Origin: Streptomyces cathayae
GTDB lineage: Bacteria; Actinomycetota; Actinomycetes; Streptomycetales; Streptomycetaceae
NCBI RefSeq assembly: GCF_029760955.1
Contig: NZ_CP121682.1
Span: 4,278,001-4,342,000, forward strand
Direction: 5' to 3'
DNA: 64,000 nucleotides
Shown: positions 18,480 through 26,494 of the stretch, piece after piece
How the letters are laid out: every line of letters starts with the position of its first letter
Numbering within the stretch: position 1 is the stretch's first letter
The notes under the pieces: model-generated
Seen by the model: the letters and a program-made list of their open reading frames with translations, nothing else
Told to the model about the DNA's origin: nothing
Database searches by the model: none
Translations under genes and position numbers: made by a program

Positions 18480-18754
18480 GCGGCCTCTCCCGCGTGAGAG
18501 CTGTGGACCCTGCGACGCCGCTCGTGCTCGGCGTCGAGGTCCTCCAGTTCCGCGAGCGCGGCCGCGTGCTCCTCGTCCGTGACCGGGCCGTGCTCCTCCT
18601 GGAGCCAGTCGGCCAGTTCCCGGAGCCGGTCACGGTCCTGCTTGAGGCGCAGCGCATCGGCGATGTACGCGGACAGTCCGCGCTCGGCGGCTTCCCCGCG
18701 GATCTCCTCCAGGAGGTCCTCGGGGATCGTCACGGTCACTTTCTTGGTAGCCAT
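18476..18754 (-). CDS. Antitoxin of the PIN module
   Basis: A 92-residue protein. The first part TKKVTVTIPEDLLEEIRGEA is a ribbon-helix-helix-like DNA-binding segment (strand then helix); the rest is a charged helix (LRELADWLQEEHG...ELEDLDAEHERRRR) that should wrap the PIN toxin. The ATG at 18754 follows GGAG; the longer frame to 19084 is antisense to the endonuclease gene and is rejected. A direct repeat of GTATGG around the start may be the operator for autoregulation. Confidence 0.82.
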   Translation of the reverse strand: MATKKVTVTIPEDLLEEIRGEAAERGLSAYIADALRLKQDRDRLRELADWLQEEHGPVTDEEHAAALAELEDLDAEHERRRRVHSSHAGEAA

Positions 18755-18785
18755 ACAGGAGACCATACTCGTGGTGTCGGTGTGC

Positions 18786-19682
18786 TTACCAGGCTGCGGC
18801 GGCCGGACGCGGGTCGCCCTGGAAGACCTGTGTGAGGTGCCAGGCGCGGTGCGGTGCCGCGACGGGGGCGGTTCCCGGCTGCGGGCCGAGAAGGGGCCGT
18901 CCGGAGAGTTCGGTGACCTGCGCGCGGGCCGCGCCGCCGTGCCCGACGAAACGCTGCGAGACCAGGATGCGGTGCTGGTCGCCGACGCCGAGGACACCCT
19001 TGTCGAAGAGCTTGTGGTGCAGCGCGCACAGGCACAGCCCGTTGTCGACGTCGTCCGGACCGTCGAACGCCCACCAGCGCACATGCGCCGCCTCCAGCCC
19101 CACGGGCACGCTCCCGATCCGGCCGTCGTAACCGCAGAAGGCGCACCGGTGCTCGTACGCGGTCAGCACCAGCTCCCGCATCCGGCGGTCCCGCTGCCGC
19201 CGGACGGCCGTGAGGCGGGTCGCCTCCGCGGGCTCCAGCTCCAGGCCGACGGCCTCGCACAGTTCGCCGTGCAGCGAGGGCGGGAAGTTGGCGTCGAGCA
19301 GCACCCGTGCCATCCGGCCGAGCAGCGACGGCTCCCGCCGCAACGCCACCCGCAACTCCGGCACGAGCCGCCCGGCGGCGTGCGTCGCCCGCAACTCCCG
19401 CACCCCGGTACCTGGGCTACCGTCCCCGCGATCGCTCCGCACCTCCCACACCCCGTCACCGACCAGGTGGTGGAACGGATAGGCGGGCGTGGTCGGCCGG
19501 GGCGGCCCGTACTCGGCCAGCAGCCGCTTCAGGTCCTCCTCGACCGCGCTGTAGGCCAACTCGCCGTCGGTGTCCTCCTGAAACCGGCCGAGAGCGTACA
19601 GCAGGAGCAACGGTTTGTGCGGGGCCCGGACCCCGCCCCTGCTCCACTGCCTCAACTCCGCCGCACGCTCTGCCCAGTCCAT
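18786..19682 (-). CDS. Phosphorothioate-DNA-dependent type IV endonuclease (SBD-HNH)
   Basis: A 298-residue protein. The N-terminal half matches the sulfur-binding domain of ScoMcrA/SprMcrA-type enzymes: RQWSRGGVRAPHKPLLLLYA, then AYPFHHLVGDGVWEV. The C-terminal half is a zinc-bound HNH nuclease: HRCAFCGYDG, LEAAHVRWW, DVDNGLCLCALHHKLFD. These enzymes bind phosphorothioate-modified DNA through the sulfur and cut nearby, restricting DNA from dnd-positive donors. The ATG at 19682 starts the conserved region. No dnd genes are visible, as expected, because a host with Dnd modification would be self-cut. It lies 31 bases upstream of the antitoxin start on the same strand, so the three genes may form one defence unit. 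Confidence 0.85.
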   Translation of the reverse strand: MDWAERAAELRQWSRGGVRAPHKPLLLLYALGRFQEDTDGELAYSAVEEDLKRLLAEYGPPRPTTPAYPFHHLVGDGVWEVRSDRGDGSPGTGVRELRATHAAGRLVPELRVALRREPSLLGRMARVLLDANFPPSLHGELCEAVGLELEPAEATRLTAVRRQRDRRMRELVLTAYEHRCAFCGYDGRIGSVPVGLEAAHVRWWAFDGPDDVDNGLCLCALHHKLFDKGVLGVGDQHRILVSQRFVGHGGAARAQVTELSGRPLLGPQPGTAPVAAPHRAWHLTQVFQGDPRPAAAAW

Positions 19683-19798
19683 GGGCCGTGATCGTAACGG
19701 CGGTCCGGCGGGCGGCCGGATCGTATGCCGAGTACGTGCGGTGCCGAGGTGCTCCGGCCGGCCCCGTGGGTGAACGGGACGTCCCCACCCGGTCAGGC

Positions 19799-20155
19799 TC
19801 AGTGGTTTCGGCTGCCGGTCCGTGTGCGGATGCGGCACGTCAGGGTGAAGACGACCAGGGCCGCCGTCGCGCCGAGTCCGGTGGCCAGTGCGTCACCGAC
19901 GTACCGGCCCCAGTCCGGGCGCAGGAGGTCGACGGCCCCGAACAGGACGACGAACCCGGTGAGGCCCGCCGCGACCGCGGCCGGCCAGACACGGTGGCGC
20001 GTCCAGAACCACTGGACGAGGCCCAGGCCCAGGAGGGGCGCGACCGTGAGGCCCGGGTCCTCCAGGGCGGCGAACACGGCATACCCCAGGCCGCTGATCA
20101 CCCAGCAGGCCAGGGCCACGAGCAGGGCCTCGCCCCAGGAGACGCGCCGGTTCAC
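19799..20155 (-). CDS. Small integral membrane protein
   Basis: A 118-residue protein with four predicted membrane helices: ALLVALACWVISGLGYAVFA, VAPLLGLGLVQWFW, VWPAAVAAGLTGFVVLFGAV and ATGLGATAALVVFTLTC. The GTG at 20155 is chosen because it overlaps the stop of the upstream gene (GTGA), giving translational coupling to that membrane protein. I do not recognise the family. The two probably form a small membrane operon. Confidence 0.65.
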   Translation of the reverse strand: MNRRVSWGEALLVALACWVISGLGYAVFAALEDPGLTVAPLLGLGLVQWFWTRHRVWPAAVAAGLTGFVVLFGAVDLLRPDWGRYVGDALATGLGATAALVVFTLTCRIRTRTGSRNH

Positions 20156-20517
20156 ACCCGCCGCCCCTCGTTCGCCACCCGGCCGGCGCGGCGCTCCCGC
20201 CACCGCCGGACCGTCCCGGCCACCAGGGGGAAGAGCACCAGCGGACCGGCGATCCAGCGGATCAGAATCAACGGCCAGGCCGGTTCCTCACCGGCTGTCC
20301 GGCCCACCTCTTGCGCGGTAAGACTCACCCCCAGCACCAGGTAGCCGAGGCCCCAGGCGCGGACGAGCCACCTGGGCCCCTGCACGCTCACCGGAGCCTT
20401 CCGGGGCCGACGCAGGGACGTCCATCCCAGCCAGGTGCAACCCGCCGCCACAACCAGCATCAACACGCCCAGGGCCGTGTCCGCCGGCTCTGCCATGGGT
20501 TCGATCATCTGCTCCAC
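20152..20517 (-). CDS. Integral membrane protein
   Basis: A 121-residue protein with three likely membrane helices: TALGVLMLVVAAGCTWLGW, RWLVRAWGLGYLVLGVSLTA and WPLILIRWIAGPLVLFPLVA, followed by a basic cytosolic tail RRWRERRAGR. Met codons at 20517, 20505 and 20496 could all be starts. Its stop overlaps the next gene by four bases. Family not recognised; function unknown. Confidence 0.65.
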   Translation of the reverse strand: MEQMIEPMAEPADTALGVLMLVVAAGCTWLGWTSLRRPRKAPVSVQGPRWLVRAWGLGYLVLGVSLTAQEVGRTAGEEPAWPLILIRWIAGPLVLFPLVAGTVRRWRERRAGRVANEGRRV

Positions 20518-20703
20518 CGCCTCACGCGCTCCCGGGCAGGGCCGTGACCGGCGTGATCGACAGCCCGACCGGAATGATCATCCGTCATGATGACCGCTCG
20601 CTCGGGCCCACGTACCTGCCCGGTACGGCAAAGAGACCATGCCGTGGCCTTCCGGCCCCCGACAGCGCCGACCACCCCTCACCTCCGGCGGATCACCGCC
20701 TGC

Positions 20704-21006
20704 TCAAGAGCCGTCCCATATCCCCAGACGCCTGAGCCGACGCTGCCGGAGCCGCTCCAAGACAGCAGTGAGCCCGAAGAGGAGTCCCATCAGCAGTCCG
20801 AAGATCACGGCGAACAGAAGAGAATCGGGCTCTCCCTCGGGCGCTGTCAGCCAGAAGAGGAGCGTGAAGGGGACGGCCATGCAGAGACCGGCCCCGACCA
20901 GGTGACGGGCCACCCATTGCTGGAGCCGGGTCGGAGGCTGCTGCCCGCCCAGGACCCGGTCCAGAGCCCAGAACGCTTCAGCCATAGACCGCCGCTGCTT
21001 CGCCAT
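20704..21006 (-). CDS. Small membrane protein
   Basis: A 100-residue protein. A helical start with Arg/Trp (AEAFWALDRVLGGQQ) leads to two membrane helices, residues 36-54 (VGAGLCMAVPFTLLFWLTA) and 62-83 (LLFAVIFGLLMGLLFGLTAV), and a basic tail (LERLRQRRLRRLG). The shape, with a short acidic loop between helices, recalls small Streptomyces proteins of unknown role. It is monocistronic, with a 186-base gap to the next leftward gene. Confidence 0.65.
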   Translation of the reverse strand: MAKQRRSMAEAFWALDRVLGGQQPPTRLQQWVARHLVGAGLCMAVPFTLLFWLTAPEGEPDSLLFAVIFGLLMGLLFGLTAVLERLRQRRLRRLGIWDGS

Positions 21007-21277
21007 GGCAGAAGAATAGGACGGCCGATCGCCGTTCCCTTGTTCGCCAACTCATGGCAGGGCAAAGGCTTTTCGGCTTTTCTTACGTGCCGTGAAGCCA
21101 CCGGTGACTCGCCGGGCCTCCACCGGCGACTCCCCTGCCGTCTTCGGTGAGTGCATCGAAATGTGCACGGGTCTCGAACAGCACCGGTACCGAAGGAATA
21201 CGGGATGTGGTCGGCACGCCACGGCAGGGGCAGCCGGCCCGCCGGGCTCGGCAGGGAGGACCATAGGGTTCTGTCCC

Positions 21278-22213
21278 GTGCACCAGCTTGAGATTTCCGA
21301 CCTGATCACGGCGGTGGATCCACACAGCGGCCACCGGCTCCCGGTCCGGCGCGCCGAGGTGATCCGGCAGCTCCGCGAGAGCGGAGACGAACACGCGGCC
21401 CGGATCGTCGCCGGGCTGCCCACGGACCAGGACGGCGTACTCGACCCGTACGCCGTGGACCGCCTGCTCGTCAGCGTGCACACCGAGCTCCAGCGCCTGA
21501 ACGAGGAACTGCGGACCGGCGAACGGCTGGTCCACCTGCTCGGCCCGCTCTTCACCGCGATTCGGTCGGCCACCGGGCAGCCCGGTCCGTACCGTCTGGT
21601 CGACGTCGGTTGCGGCCTGGGCTACCTGGTCCGCTGGCTGGCGACGACCAACGCCCTCGGCTCGGACGTCGAGTTGGTCGGGGTGGACCTCGACGCCACG
21701 CTGGTCGGCGAGGCGGACCGCCTCGCCCGGGAGGAGGGGCTCGACTGCCGTTTCGTCCACGGAAACGCCTTCGGCCTGCCGGAGGCCGCGACCGTCTACG
21801 TCTCCACCGGCGTGCTGCACCATTTCCGTGGTCCCGCCCTGGACGAGTTCTTCCAGGCCCAGGCCGCCTCAGCGGCGCACGCCTTCTGCCACTTCGACAT
21901 CGCCGCGACCCGTCTCGCGCCCCTCGGCGCCTGGATCTTCCACCGTGCCCGGATGCGCAACCCGCTCGGCCGCCACGACGGTGTCGTCTCCGCACGGCGC
22001 GCGCACAGCGACGAGACACTGTTGCGCGCCGCCGAAGTACCCGGCATCCGCGCCCTGCTGTACGAGCCGCGCGGTGCGGTGAACCCGTTCTGCACCACGT
22101 TGCGCCCGGTCATCGGGGTGCGCCCGCACCTGGAGGCGCCGCTTCGCCGAGTCCTCGGGCGGGACGCACGCCGTATGGTCGGCCCGGAGCACCTCGCCGA
22201 GGCCACCCGATGA
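21278..22213 (+). CDS. Class I SAM-dependent methyltransferase
   Basis: A 311-residue enzyme. A helical N-terminal segment precedes motif I, VDVGCGLGYLVRWLA (about residue 108), then VELVGVDLDATLV (acidic end of strand 2) and a post-motif VYVSTGVLHHFRG. The end (NPFCTTLRPVIGVRPHLE, LRRVLGRDARRM) is unlike common small methyltransferases. GTG at 21278 is taken as start because HQLEISDLITAVDP begins the conserved part; no strong ribosome site is close, and the frame is open to 21092. Its stop overlaps the membrane-protein start at 22210 (ATGA), so the two are coupled. The substrate is unknown. Confidence 0.78.
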   Translation: MHQLEISDLITAVDPHSGHRLPVRRAEVIRQLRESGDEHAARIVAGLPTDQDGVLDPYAVDRLLVSVHTELQRLNEELRTGERLVHLLGPLFTAIRSATGQPGPYRLVDVGCGLGYLVRWLATTNALGSDVELVGVDLDATLVGEADRLAREEGLDCRFVHGNAFGLPEAATVYVSTGVLHHFRGPALDEFFQAQAASAAHAFCHFDIAATRLAPLGAWIFHRARMRNPLGRHDGVVSARRAHSDETLLRAAEVPGIRALLYEPRGAVNPFCTTLRPVIGVRPHLEAPLRRVLGRDARRMVGPEHLAEATR

Positions 22214-22728
22214 CACCCGCCATACCGCTCATACTCCTGCTCCTCGGTCTGGTCGATGCGGCGTGCAGCGGCTTCCGCGCCTACGCCGGCAGCGACGCCC
22301 GCATCCGCAAACAACGGGCCACCACCCGAGCAGCCCTGCGTGGACTGGCCGTCGGGGCCTTCCTGTTGCTCGCCCCCACCCTGACCGCCGCCCTCCTGCT
22401 GCTGACCACACGCGACCAGGCCCGGACCTACGACACTCTGACGGCCGGTGGCCTCGGCTACCTGCTCCCGCTCACCGTCTACGCCACCGTCGTACTGCTT
22501 TCGCTCGCCGCCTACTTCACCCTGCCGTTCCGCGCCAGCACCCTCGCGATGGTCATCGGCCTCGGCCCGCTGACCCTGCTGCGCCCGCTCGCCGTTGCCG
22601 CCGCCTGCCTCGGCGCGGTCCTCAACGGCGGCGGCGGTTCCGCCCTGCTGGTCGGCACGATCGCGGGCGCCGCCGTACTGTGCGTCGAACCCGCGGTGCA
22701 CCGACGCTGGTACCACCACGTGCGGTAG
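22210..22728 (+). CDS. Integral membrane protein coupled to the methyltransferase
   Basis: A 172-residue protein with five hydrophobic segments: IPLILLLLGLVDAACSGFRA, LAVGAFLLLAPTLTAALLLL, YLLPLTVYATVVLLSLAAYF, LAMVIGLGPLTLLRPLAVAA and ALLVGTIAGAAVLCVE. The ATG overlaps the stop of the methyltransferase gene, so equal expression is likely and the pair may act together at the membrane. Family not recognised. Confidence 0.72.
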   Translation: MTPAIPLILLLLGLVDAACSGFRAYAGSDARIRKQRATTRAALRGLAVGAFLLLAPTLTAALLLLTTRDQARTYDTLTAGGLGYLLPLTVYATVVLLSLAAYFTLPFRASTLAMVIGLGPLTLLRPLAVAAACLGAVLNGGGGSALLVGTIAGAAVLCVEPAVHRRWYHHVR

Positions 22729-22826
22729 AGAACCTGGGCGATGCCGTACGGGTGCCACCGAGCGTCACGGCGATGGCCGACAAGCGGTGCTGCTCCTTCG
22801 AGGAACGCGAGGCGGCGGGTGGGTGA

Positions 22827-23165
22827 CTACGCCAGACCCAGGATCACGCGCACGCAGTCCTCCACACGCCGCAGCTCGCTCGGGGCCAGCAGGCCCAGGC
22901 GCCGTCGCAGCCTCGGCTTGTCCACGGTGTGCAGGTCGGTGCAGTTCACGTACGACTCGTCGTACTTGGTCACCCCGCAGTCGGAACCGACCGGGACGTG
23001 GGTGGAGGCGGGGCCGGGCGTTCCGGTGATCACGGCGACGGTCAGCGCCGACAGCGGTTCGGCGATCCGGTTCACCGTGAGGACGACCACGGGGTGCGGG
23101 CCGATGGGGCCGGGGAGGGCACACCCCCATACTTCGCCCCGCAGGGCGGAGCCGGTGTTCACCAC
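22827..23165 (-). CDS. MazF/PemK-type toxin
   Basis: A 112-residue protein of the CcdB/MazF barrel type. It starts with SALRGEVWGCALPG (RGEVW/D is the usual opening), has VVVLTVNRIA for the core strands and THVPVGSDCGVTKYDESYVNCTDLHTVDKPRL, the region that includes the substrate-binding Thr/Ser and the ending LRRVEDCVRVILGLA. MazF toxins cut mRNA or tRNA at short motifs. The gene begins seven bases inside the antitoxin gene's end, in the classic antitoxin-toxin order. Confidence 0.85.
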   Translation of the reverse strand: MVNTGSALRGEVWGCALPGPIGPHPVVVLTVNRIAEPLSALTVAVITGTPGPASTHVPVGSDCGVTKYDESYVNCTDLHTVDKPRLRRRLGLLAPSELRRVEDCVRVILGLA

Positions 23166-23524
23166 TCGGTCTCGTCCGCTGCCGCCAGTTCGTCCGCCGT
23201 GGCGGGCGCGACGCCCTCGGGGGTCGGGGCCCGGGTGCCGCGGTAGAAGTCGCGGATCTCCTGAGCGGCGGCGACCTCGGTCGCCTCGCGGGAGAGCAGC
23301 CGAAGCCCTTCGCGCAGGGCGTCGGAGAGCGAGTGCAGCTGGAGGGTCTGCATCACCTGCTGCAGGTCCGCCATCTCATCCGGGCGCAGCCGCACCTGGG
23401 CCACGCTGGTCGCACCACTGTCGCCCTGCTTCCGGCGCGTCTGGGGGGCCCGGGCCGCGGTCGAGGTGCGCCTTTTGGCCGTGGCATCCGCGGTGTGGCT
23501 CTTCTGCCCGGTCTTCGAGGTCAT
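23159..23524 (-). CDS. Antitoxin of the MazF module
   Basis: A 121-residue protein. A basic Thr/Ala-rich N-terminal tail is followed by a ribbon-helix-helix-like segment SVAQVRLRPDEMADLQQVMQ, then LSDALREGLRLLSREA, and an acidic end (ADELAAADETEW) suited to blocking the toxin. ATG at 23524 follows GAGGCAGGA; the possible start at 23560 would lie in the palindrome ATGTAGTACAT, which more likely is the operator. It overlaps the toxin gene by seven bases. Confidence 0.8.
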   Translation of the reverse strand: MTSKTGQKSHTADATAKRRTSTAARAPQTRRKQGDSGATSVAQVRLRPDEMADLQQVMQTLQLHSLSDALREGLRLLSREATEVAAAQEIRDFYRGTRAPTPEGVAPATADELAAADETEW

Positions 23525-23549
23525 TCCTGCCTCCCTTCGTGTATGACAA

Positions 23550-23560
23550 ATGTAGTACAT
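23550..23560 (-). promoter_or_regulatory. Palindrome upstream of the MazF-module antitoxin
   Basis: ATGTAGTACAT, a palindrome apart from its centre base, 26 bases before the antitoxin ATG in locally AT-rich DNA. Antitoxins with ribbon-helix-helix domains repress their own promoter, so this is a likely operator. Confidence 0.45.
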
Positions 23561-23610
23561 CCAGTCTCCTCCTCGTGTCCGAGCTGGTCAAGCGCCCTTA
23601 AGTCGTCGGC

Positions 23611-24537
23611 TCAGGCTGCGCTGGGGAGAGCCTTCTCGCGTCGTCGGCAGTCCCGGCAGTGTCCGGGCTGTGGTGCGCGGAAGGCGCGCTCGCAGCCGTC
23701 GCAGGTCTGGAAGGGCAGGACGGCCGGACGGCCAGGGGCCAGGGGGAGCGGTGCCGGGGGCGGTGCGGGCAGGGGCGTTTCGCGGAGCCGGAAGGCGAGG
23801 ATGCCCGCCGGGCGGGTCAGGAAGTGGTCGGGGAGCCGTGCCGTGAGGTGTGCGGTGATCTGGGAGGGGACGACCCCGGCCGCCAGCCACGCGGTGACGG
23901 CCGGCGCCAGACGTACGGCTTCCCGTTCAGACAGGACCAGGCGCGGATCGACGCGGCGGAGGGAGGCCAGGACGGCGACCGCTTTCGGGTCGGCGTCGGC
24001 GAGTGCGGGGGCCGGGCTCTCGGTCACCTCACGGCTGGGGGCGGGCGCCCCCTCTTGCGGGACCGGGACCGGGACCGGGACCGGGCCCGGAGTCGGGGCC
24101 GGTGCAAGGGCCGTGGCCTGCGGGACGGTGGGGGGCTTCCGGGGCCGGGGCGGCTCGGGTGGGTCGTCCGGGTCCGGCTGCGGTGTGCCGCCGGGGACGT
24201 CGTAGAAGTACGTGCGGGTGCGGATCTGGCCGGTGGGCATGCGTTCGCAGCGGCGTTCCAGGTAGCCGGCGGTTTCCAGTTCGCGGAGGGCGCGGGAGAT
24301 GAGGATCTCGCCCTCGGTGAAGTGCGCGCACAGGGCGGCGATGCTGACGGGGGTGCCGGTGGGCAGGGAGAGGATGTAGACCGCGACGCCGACGGTGACG
24401 GCGCTGCCACGCCGTTGGGCGAGGGCGTTGGAGATCACGGTGAAGTCGGCGGTGAGCCGGGTGCGTACGTGGATCACGCCGGAGGTCGGAGCTCCGGCAT
24501 CGGCGCGCAGGCGCGCATTAGACTGCGGGTCAGCCAT
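23611..24537 (-). CDS. Winged-helix protein with C-terminal Cys zinc finger
   Basis: A 308-residue protein. The first 110 residues form a winged helix (FTVISNALAQRRGSAVTVGVAVYIL, CAHFTEGEILISRALRELETAGYLERR) like replication-initiator or regulator HTH domains. A Pro-rich linker with repeated PVPV units follows; then a helical region (SLRRVDPRLVLSEREAVRLAPAVTAWLAAG). The end holds a zinc-finger-like CDGCERAF...GHCRDCRRRE. The plan recurs in many streptomycetes, often near DUF397/HTH genes, and the exact role is unknown. The ATG at 24537 begins the conserved start; the frame to 24666 is weaker. Confidence 0.72.
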   Translation of the reverse strand: MADPQSNARLRADAGAPTSGVIHVRTRLTADFTVISNALAQRRGSAVTVGVAVYILSLPTGTPVSIAALCAHFTEGEILISRALRELETAGYLERRCERMPTGQIRTRTYFYDVPGGTPQPDPDDPPEPPRPRKPPTVPQATALAPAPTPGPVPVPVPVPQEGAPAPSREVTESPAPALADADPKAVAVLASLRRVDPRLVLSEREAVRLAPAVTAWLAAGVVPSQITAHLTARLPDHFLTRPAGILAFRLRETPLPAPPPAPLPLAPGRPAVLPFQTCDGCERAFRAPQPGHCRDCRRREKALPSAA

Positions 24538-24818
24538 CGGGAAGGTGCTTCTTCCTGATCGGTCAGGCCCTCGTTCCGGGACGGCAATCCCGGCCGGGGG
24601 CCGTCTCTGTTTGCGGTTGGTGTCGCGAACGTAACCGCCCGTGACCCGCCCCTGCAAGCCGGTCACCCGGACGGGTGACGCGGGCTTTTCGCCGGGGAGG
24701 GTGGGTGGGCGGGTAGTTCTTTCCCCCGGTTCTTTCAGGAGGTCAGTGGCCCACCGGACCCTCGCGGACGAGGAACCGGCGGGCCGGGAAGACGCGACGC
24801 GACCGGTACCCGGCCGCC

Positions 24819-25037
24819 TCAGATCCGGTGCGGACCGGCCTTCAACTCCCCTATGAATGCCGCCCAGGAGCCGTCTGCGAAGCAGAGAGCGGGACCGTTC
24901 GGGACCTTGCTGTCACGGACGGGGACGGCGCCGGGGAATCCGTCCGCCACCTCCACGCAGTCGCCCCCCGCCTGATTGCTGTAGCTGCTCCTGCGCCAGA
25001 CGGCGCCGTTCAGATCGGGACGGGACGTTCGCGCCAC
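24819..25037 (-). CDS. DUF397 protein (whiJ-associated type)
   Basis: A 72-residue member of DUF397: LNGAVWRRSSYSNQAGGDCVEVAD, VPVRDSKVPNGPALCFADGSWAAFI. These small proteins accompany HTH regulators of the WhiJ/DUF5753 family and are thought to counteract them during development. The GTG start at 25037 follows GGAGGG and lies inside the 3' end of the HTH gene in another frame, so the overlap (about 125 bases) is unusually long. Translation is probably coupled. Confidence 0.85.
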   Translation of the reverse strand: MARTSRPDLNGAVWRRSSYSNQAGGDCVEVADGFPGAVPVRDSKVPNGPALCFADGSWAAFIGELKAGPHRI

Positions 25038-25857
25038 GGTAGCTGCCCTCCATCGCGGTCCGAATCATGCCGAGCGACATGAGCGGGGGCAGGGCCACTG
25101 CCCGTAGCCGATCGTAAATCACTTTGTAGCGACTGACGTTGTCCGGTTCCTCGATGAGTTGGCCATAGTCCGAACCCTCTGTGTAGGCGACCTCCGAGCC
25201 GTCCGGGAGGGCGAGAATCGTCAGTGAGCCGCCCATCGCCTCGTGTCCGCCCTGGTCGAACGGCAACACCTGCACGGTGATGCGGCGCTCCGCTGCGGTT
25301 TTGAGCAGCCGCTCCAACTGCCTTCGCATCACGGAAGAGTTGCCGATCGGACGCCTCAGTACCGCCTCGTCCAGGATTGCGCACAGCTCCGGCCGATCAG
25401 GTGAGCCGAGCCTTTCCTGGCGTCCCATCCGGGCTGCGACACGCTCCTCCAACTGCTCATTGTCGTCGAGCAGCGCATCCAGGCTCAGGACCGCTCGCGC
25501 ATAGTCCTTCGTCTGTAGCAGGCCGGGAACCACATGAGCGGCGTACTGCCTGATCGACACCGCTCGCTCCGAGTACGCCATGAACTTCCGTGACCAGTCG
25601 GGGAAAGTCTCCCGGTACACATACGGCCACAGGTCGACCAGCAGGTTGTCGGCGTCGAGAGCGGCGTCGAGGGCGCGTGCCAGTTCCCGTGTGGGCTTCG
25701 CCCCCGAGGTGCGTTCGATCTGGGTGATCCGGGATCCCACCACGTGGGTCCTCGCGCCGAGTTCGGCCTGGGTCAGCCCGGCCGCCGTGCGGAGCTTGCG
25801 TACCCGGGAGCCGAACAGGGCGGCCATGGAGGTACTGGGATCAATTCCTTTGGCCAA
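24913..25857 (-). CDS. WhiJ-like HTH regulator with DUF5753
   Basis: A 314-residue regulator. Residues 12-65 are a Cro/CI HTH (LFGSRVRKLRTAAGLTQAEL, GARTHVVGSRITQIERTSG); residues 85-275 are DUF5753 (AVSIRQYAAHVVPGLLQTKDYAR, EERVAARMGRQERL, ILDEAVLRR, ITVQVLPFDQGGHEAMGGS). Family members usually end about where this one reads MIRTAMEG; here a further 40 basic Arg/Gly residues run on over the DUF397 gene. Either the natural stop has been lost or the tail is real. It forms a whiJ-like triad with DUF397 and the divergent ATPase at 25946. Targets are probably developmental. Confidence 0.87.
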   Translation of the reverse strand: MAKGIDPSTSMAALFGSRVRKLRTAAGLTQAELGARTHVVGSRITQIERTSGAKPTRELARALDAALDADNLLVDLWPYVYRETFPDWSRKFMAYSERAVSIRQYAAHVVPGLLQTKDYARAVLSLDALLDDNEQLEERVAARMGRQERLGSPDRPELCAILDEAVLRRPIGNSSVMRRQLERLLKTAAERRITVQVLPFDQGGHEAMGGSLTILALPDGSEVAYTEGSDYGQLIEEPDNVSRYKVIYDRLRAVALPPLMSLGMIRTAMEGSYRGANVPSRSERRRLAQEQLQQSGGGRLRGGGGRIPRRRPRP

Positions 25858-25945
25858 AGCGTCACTTCCATCCCTTACCAGCCGAAAGGTAATGCTGCGT
25901 CACCTTCCGAGCGTAGGGTGATTCCGCGACTCTTGGGTACGGAAC

Positions 25946-26494
25946 GTGACGACTCGTGCGCATCGCGGGACGTCTCAGGGCTCGACAGGTAAGGACGGGC
26001 ACGCCGTGCTGACAGGAACGACCACCGCGGGTGACGGTTCCGGAAGGGACACCGGTGTCACTCGACTCCAGGAGCAAACAGCCCAGTTCGCCTCCACGCC
26101 CCACGGCGCGCGGCTCGCTCGCCGCCTCGCCGTGCGATGCATGGAGGAGTGGGGGCACTCGTCGGCCTCGGACGTGTCGGGCACGGTCGCCCTGGTCGTC
26201 GGCGAGCTCGTCGCGAACGCGGTGCGGCACGGCCGCGTCCCGGGGCACGACTTCCGGCTCCGGCTCGTCCTCGACGAGGCTGCGGGCCTGGTGCGGATCG
26301 AGGTCGCCGACGCCGCCGCCGGGAGACGGCCGCCGACGGCTCTGCCCTCCTCGTGCCCCGACGGCGAGTCCGGCCGGGGCCTGCTCCTGGTGGACGCGCT
26401 GGCCGAGCGCTGGGGCTGGGAGCCCCGTGAGGCCGTGGGCAAGACGGTCTGGGCAGAGGTGCCGGTCGCCGGGGCTCACTGCCGCCCGCGGTGA
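25946..26494 (+). CDS. RsbW-like ATP-binding protein (anti-sigma factor type)
   Basis: A 182-residue HATPase_c_2 protein. The N box VVGELVANAVRHG (Asn that chelates Mg) and G1 box VRIEVADAAAG, then GESGRGLLLVDALAERWGW as the G2 region, give a complete ATP-binding GHKL fold. Such proteins act as anti-sigma kinases or as WhiJ-locus partners (AbaA-orfC like). Start: GTG at 25946, or 26006 which is preceded by AAGGAC at a better distance. It is divergent from the WhiJ-like gene, 88 bases apart, completing the triad. The sequence covers the end of a degraded SDR gene on the other strand. Confidence 0.85.
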   Translation: MTTRAHRGTSQGSTGKDGHAVLTGTTTAGDGSGRDTGVTRLQEQTAQFASTPHGARLARRLAVRCMEEWGHSSASDVSGTVALVVGELVANAVRHGRVPGHDFRLRLVLDEAAGLVRIEVADAAAGRRPPTALPSSCPDGESGRGLLLVDALAERWGWEPREAVGKTVWAEVPVAGAHCRPR

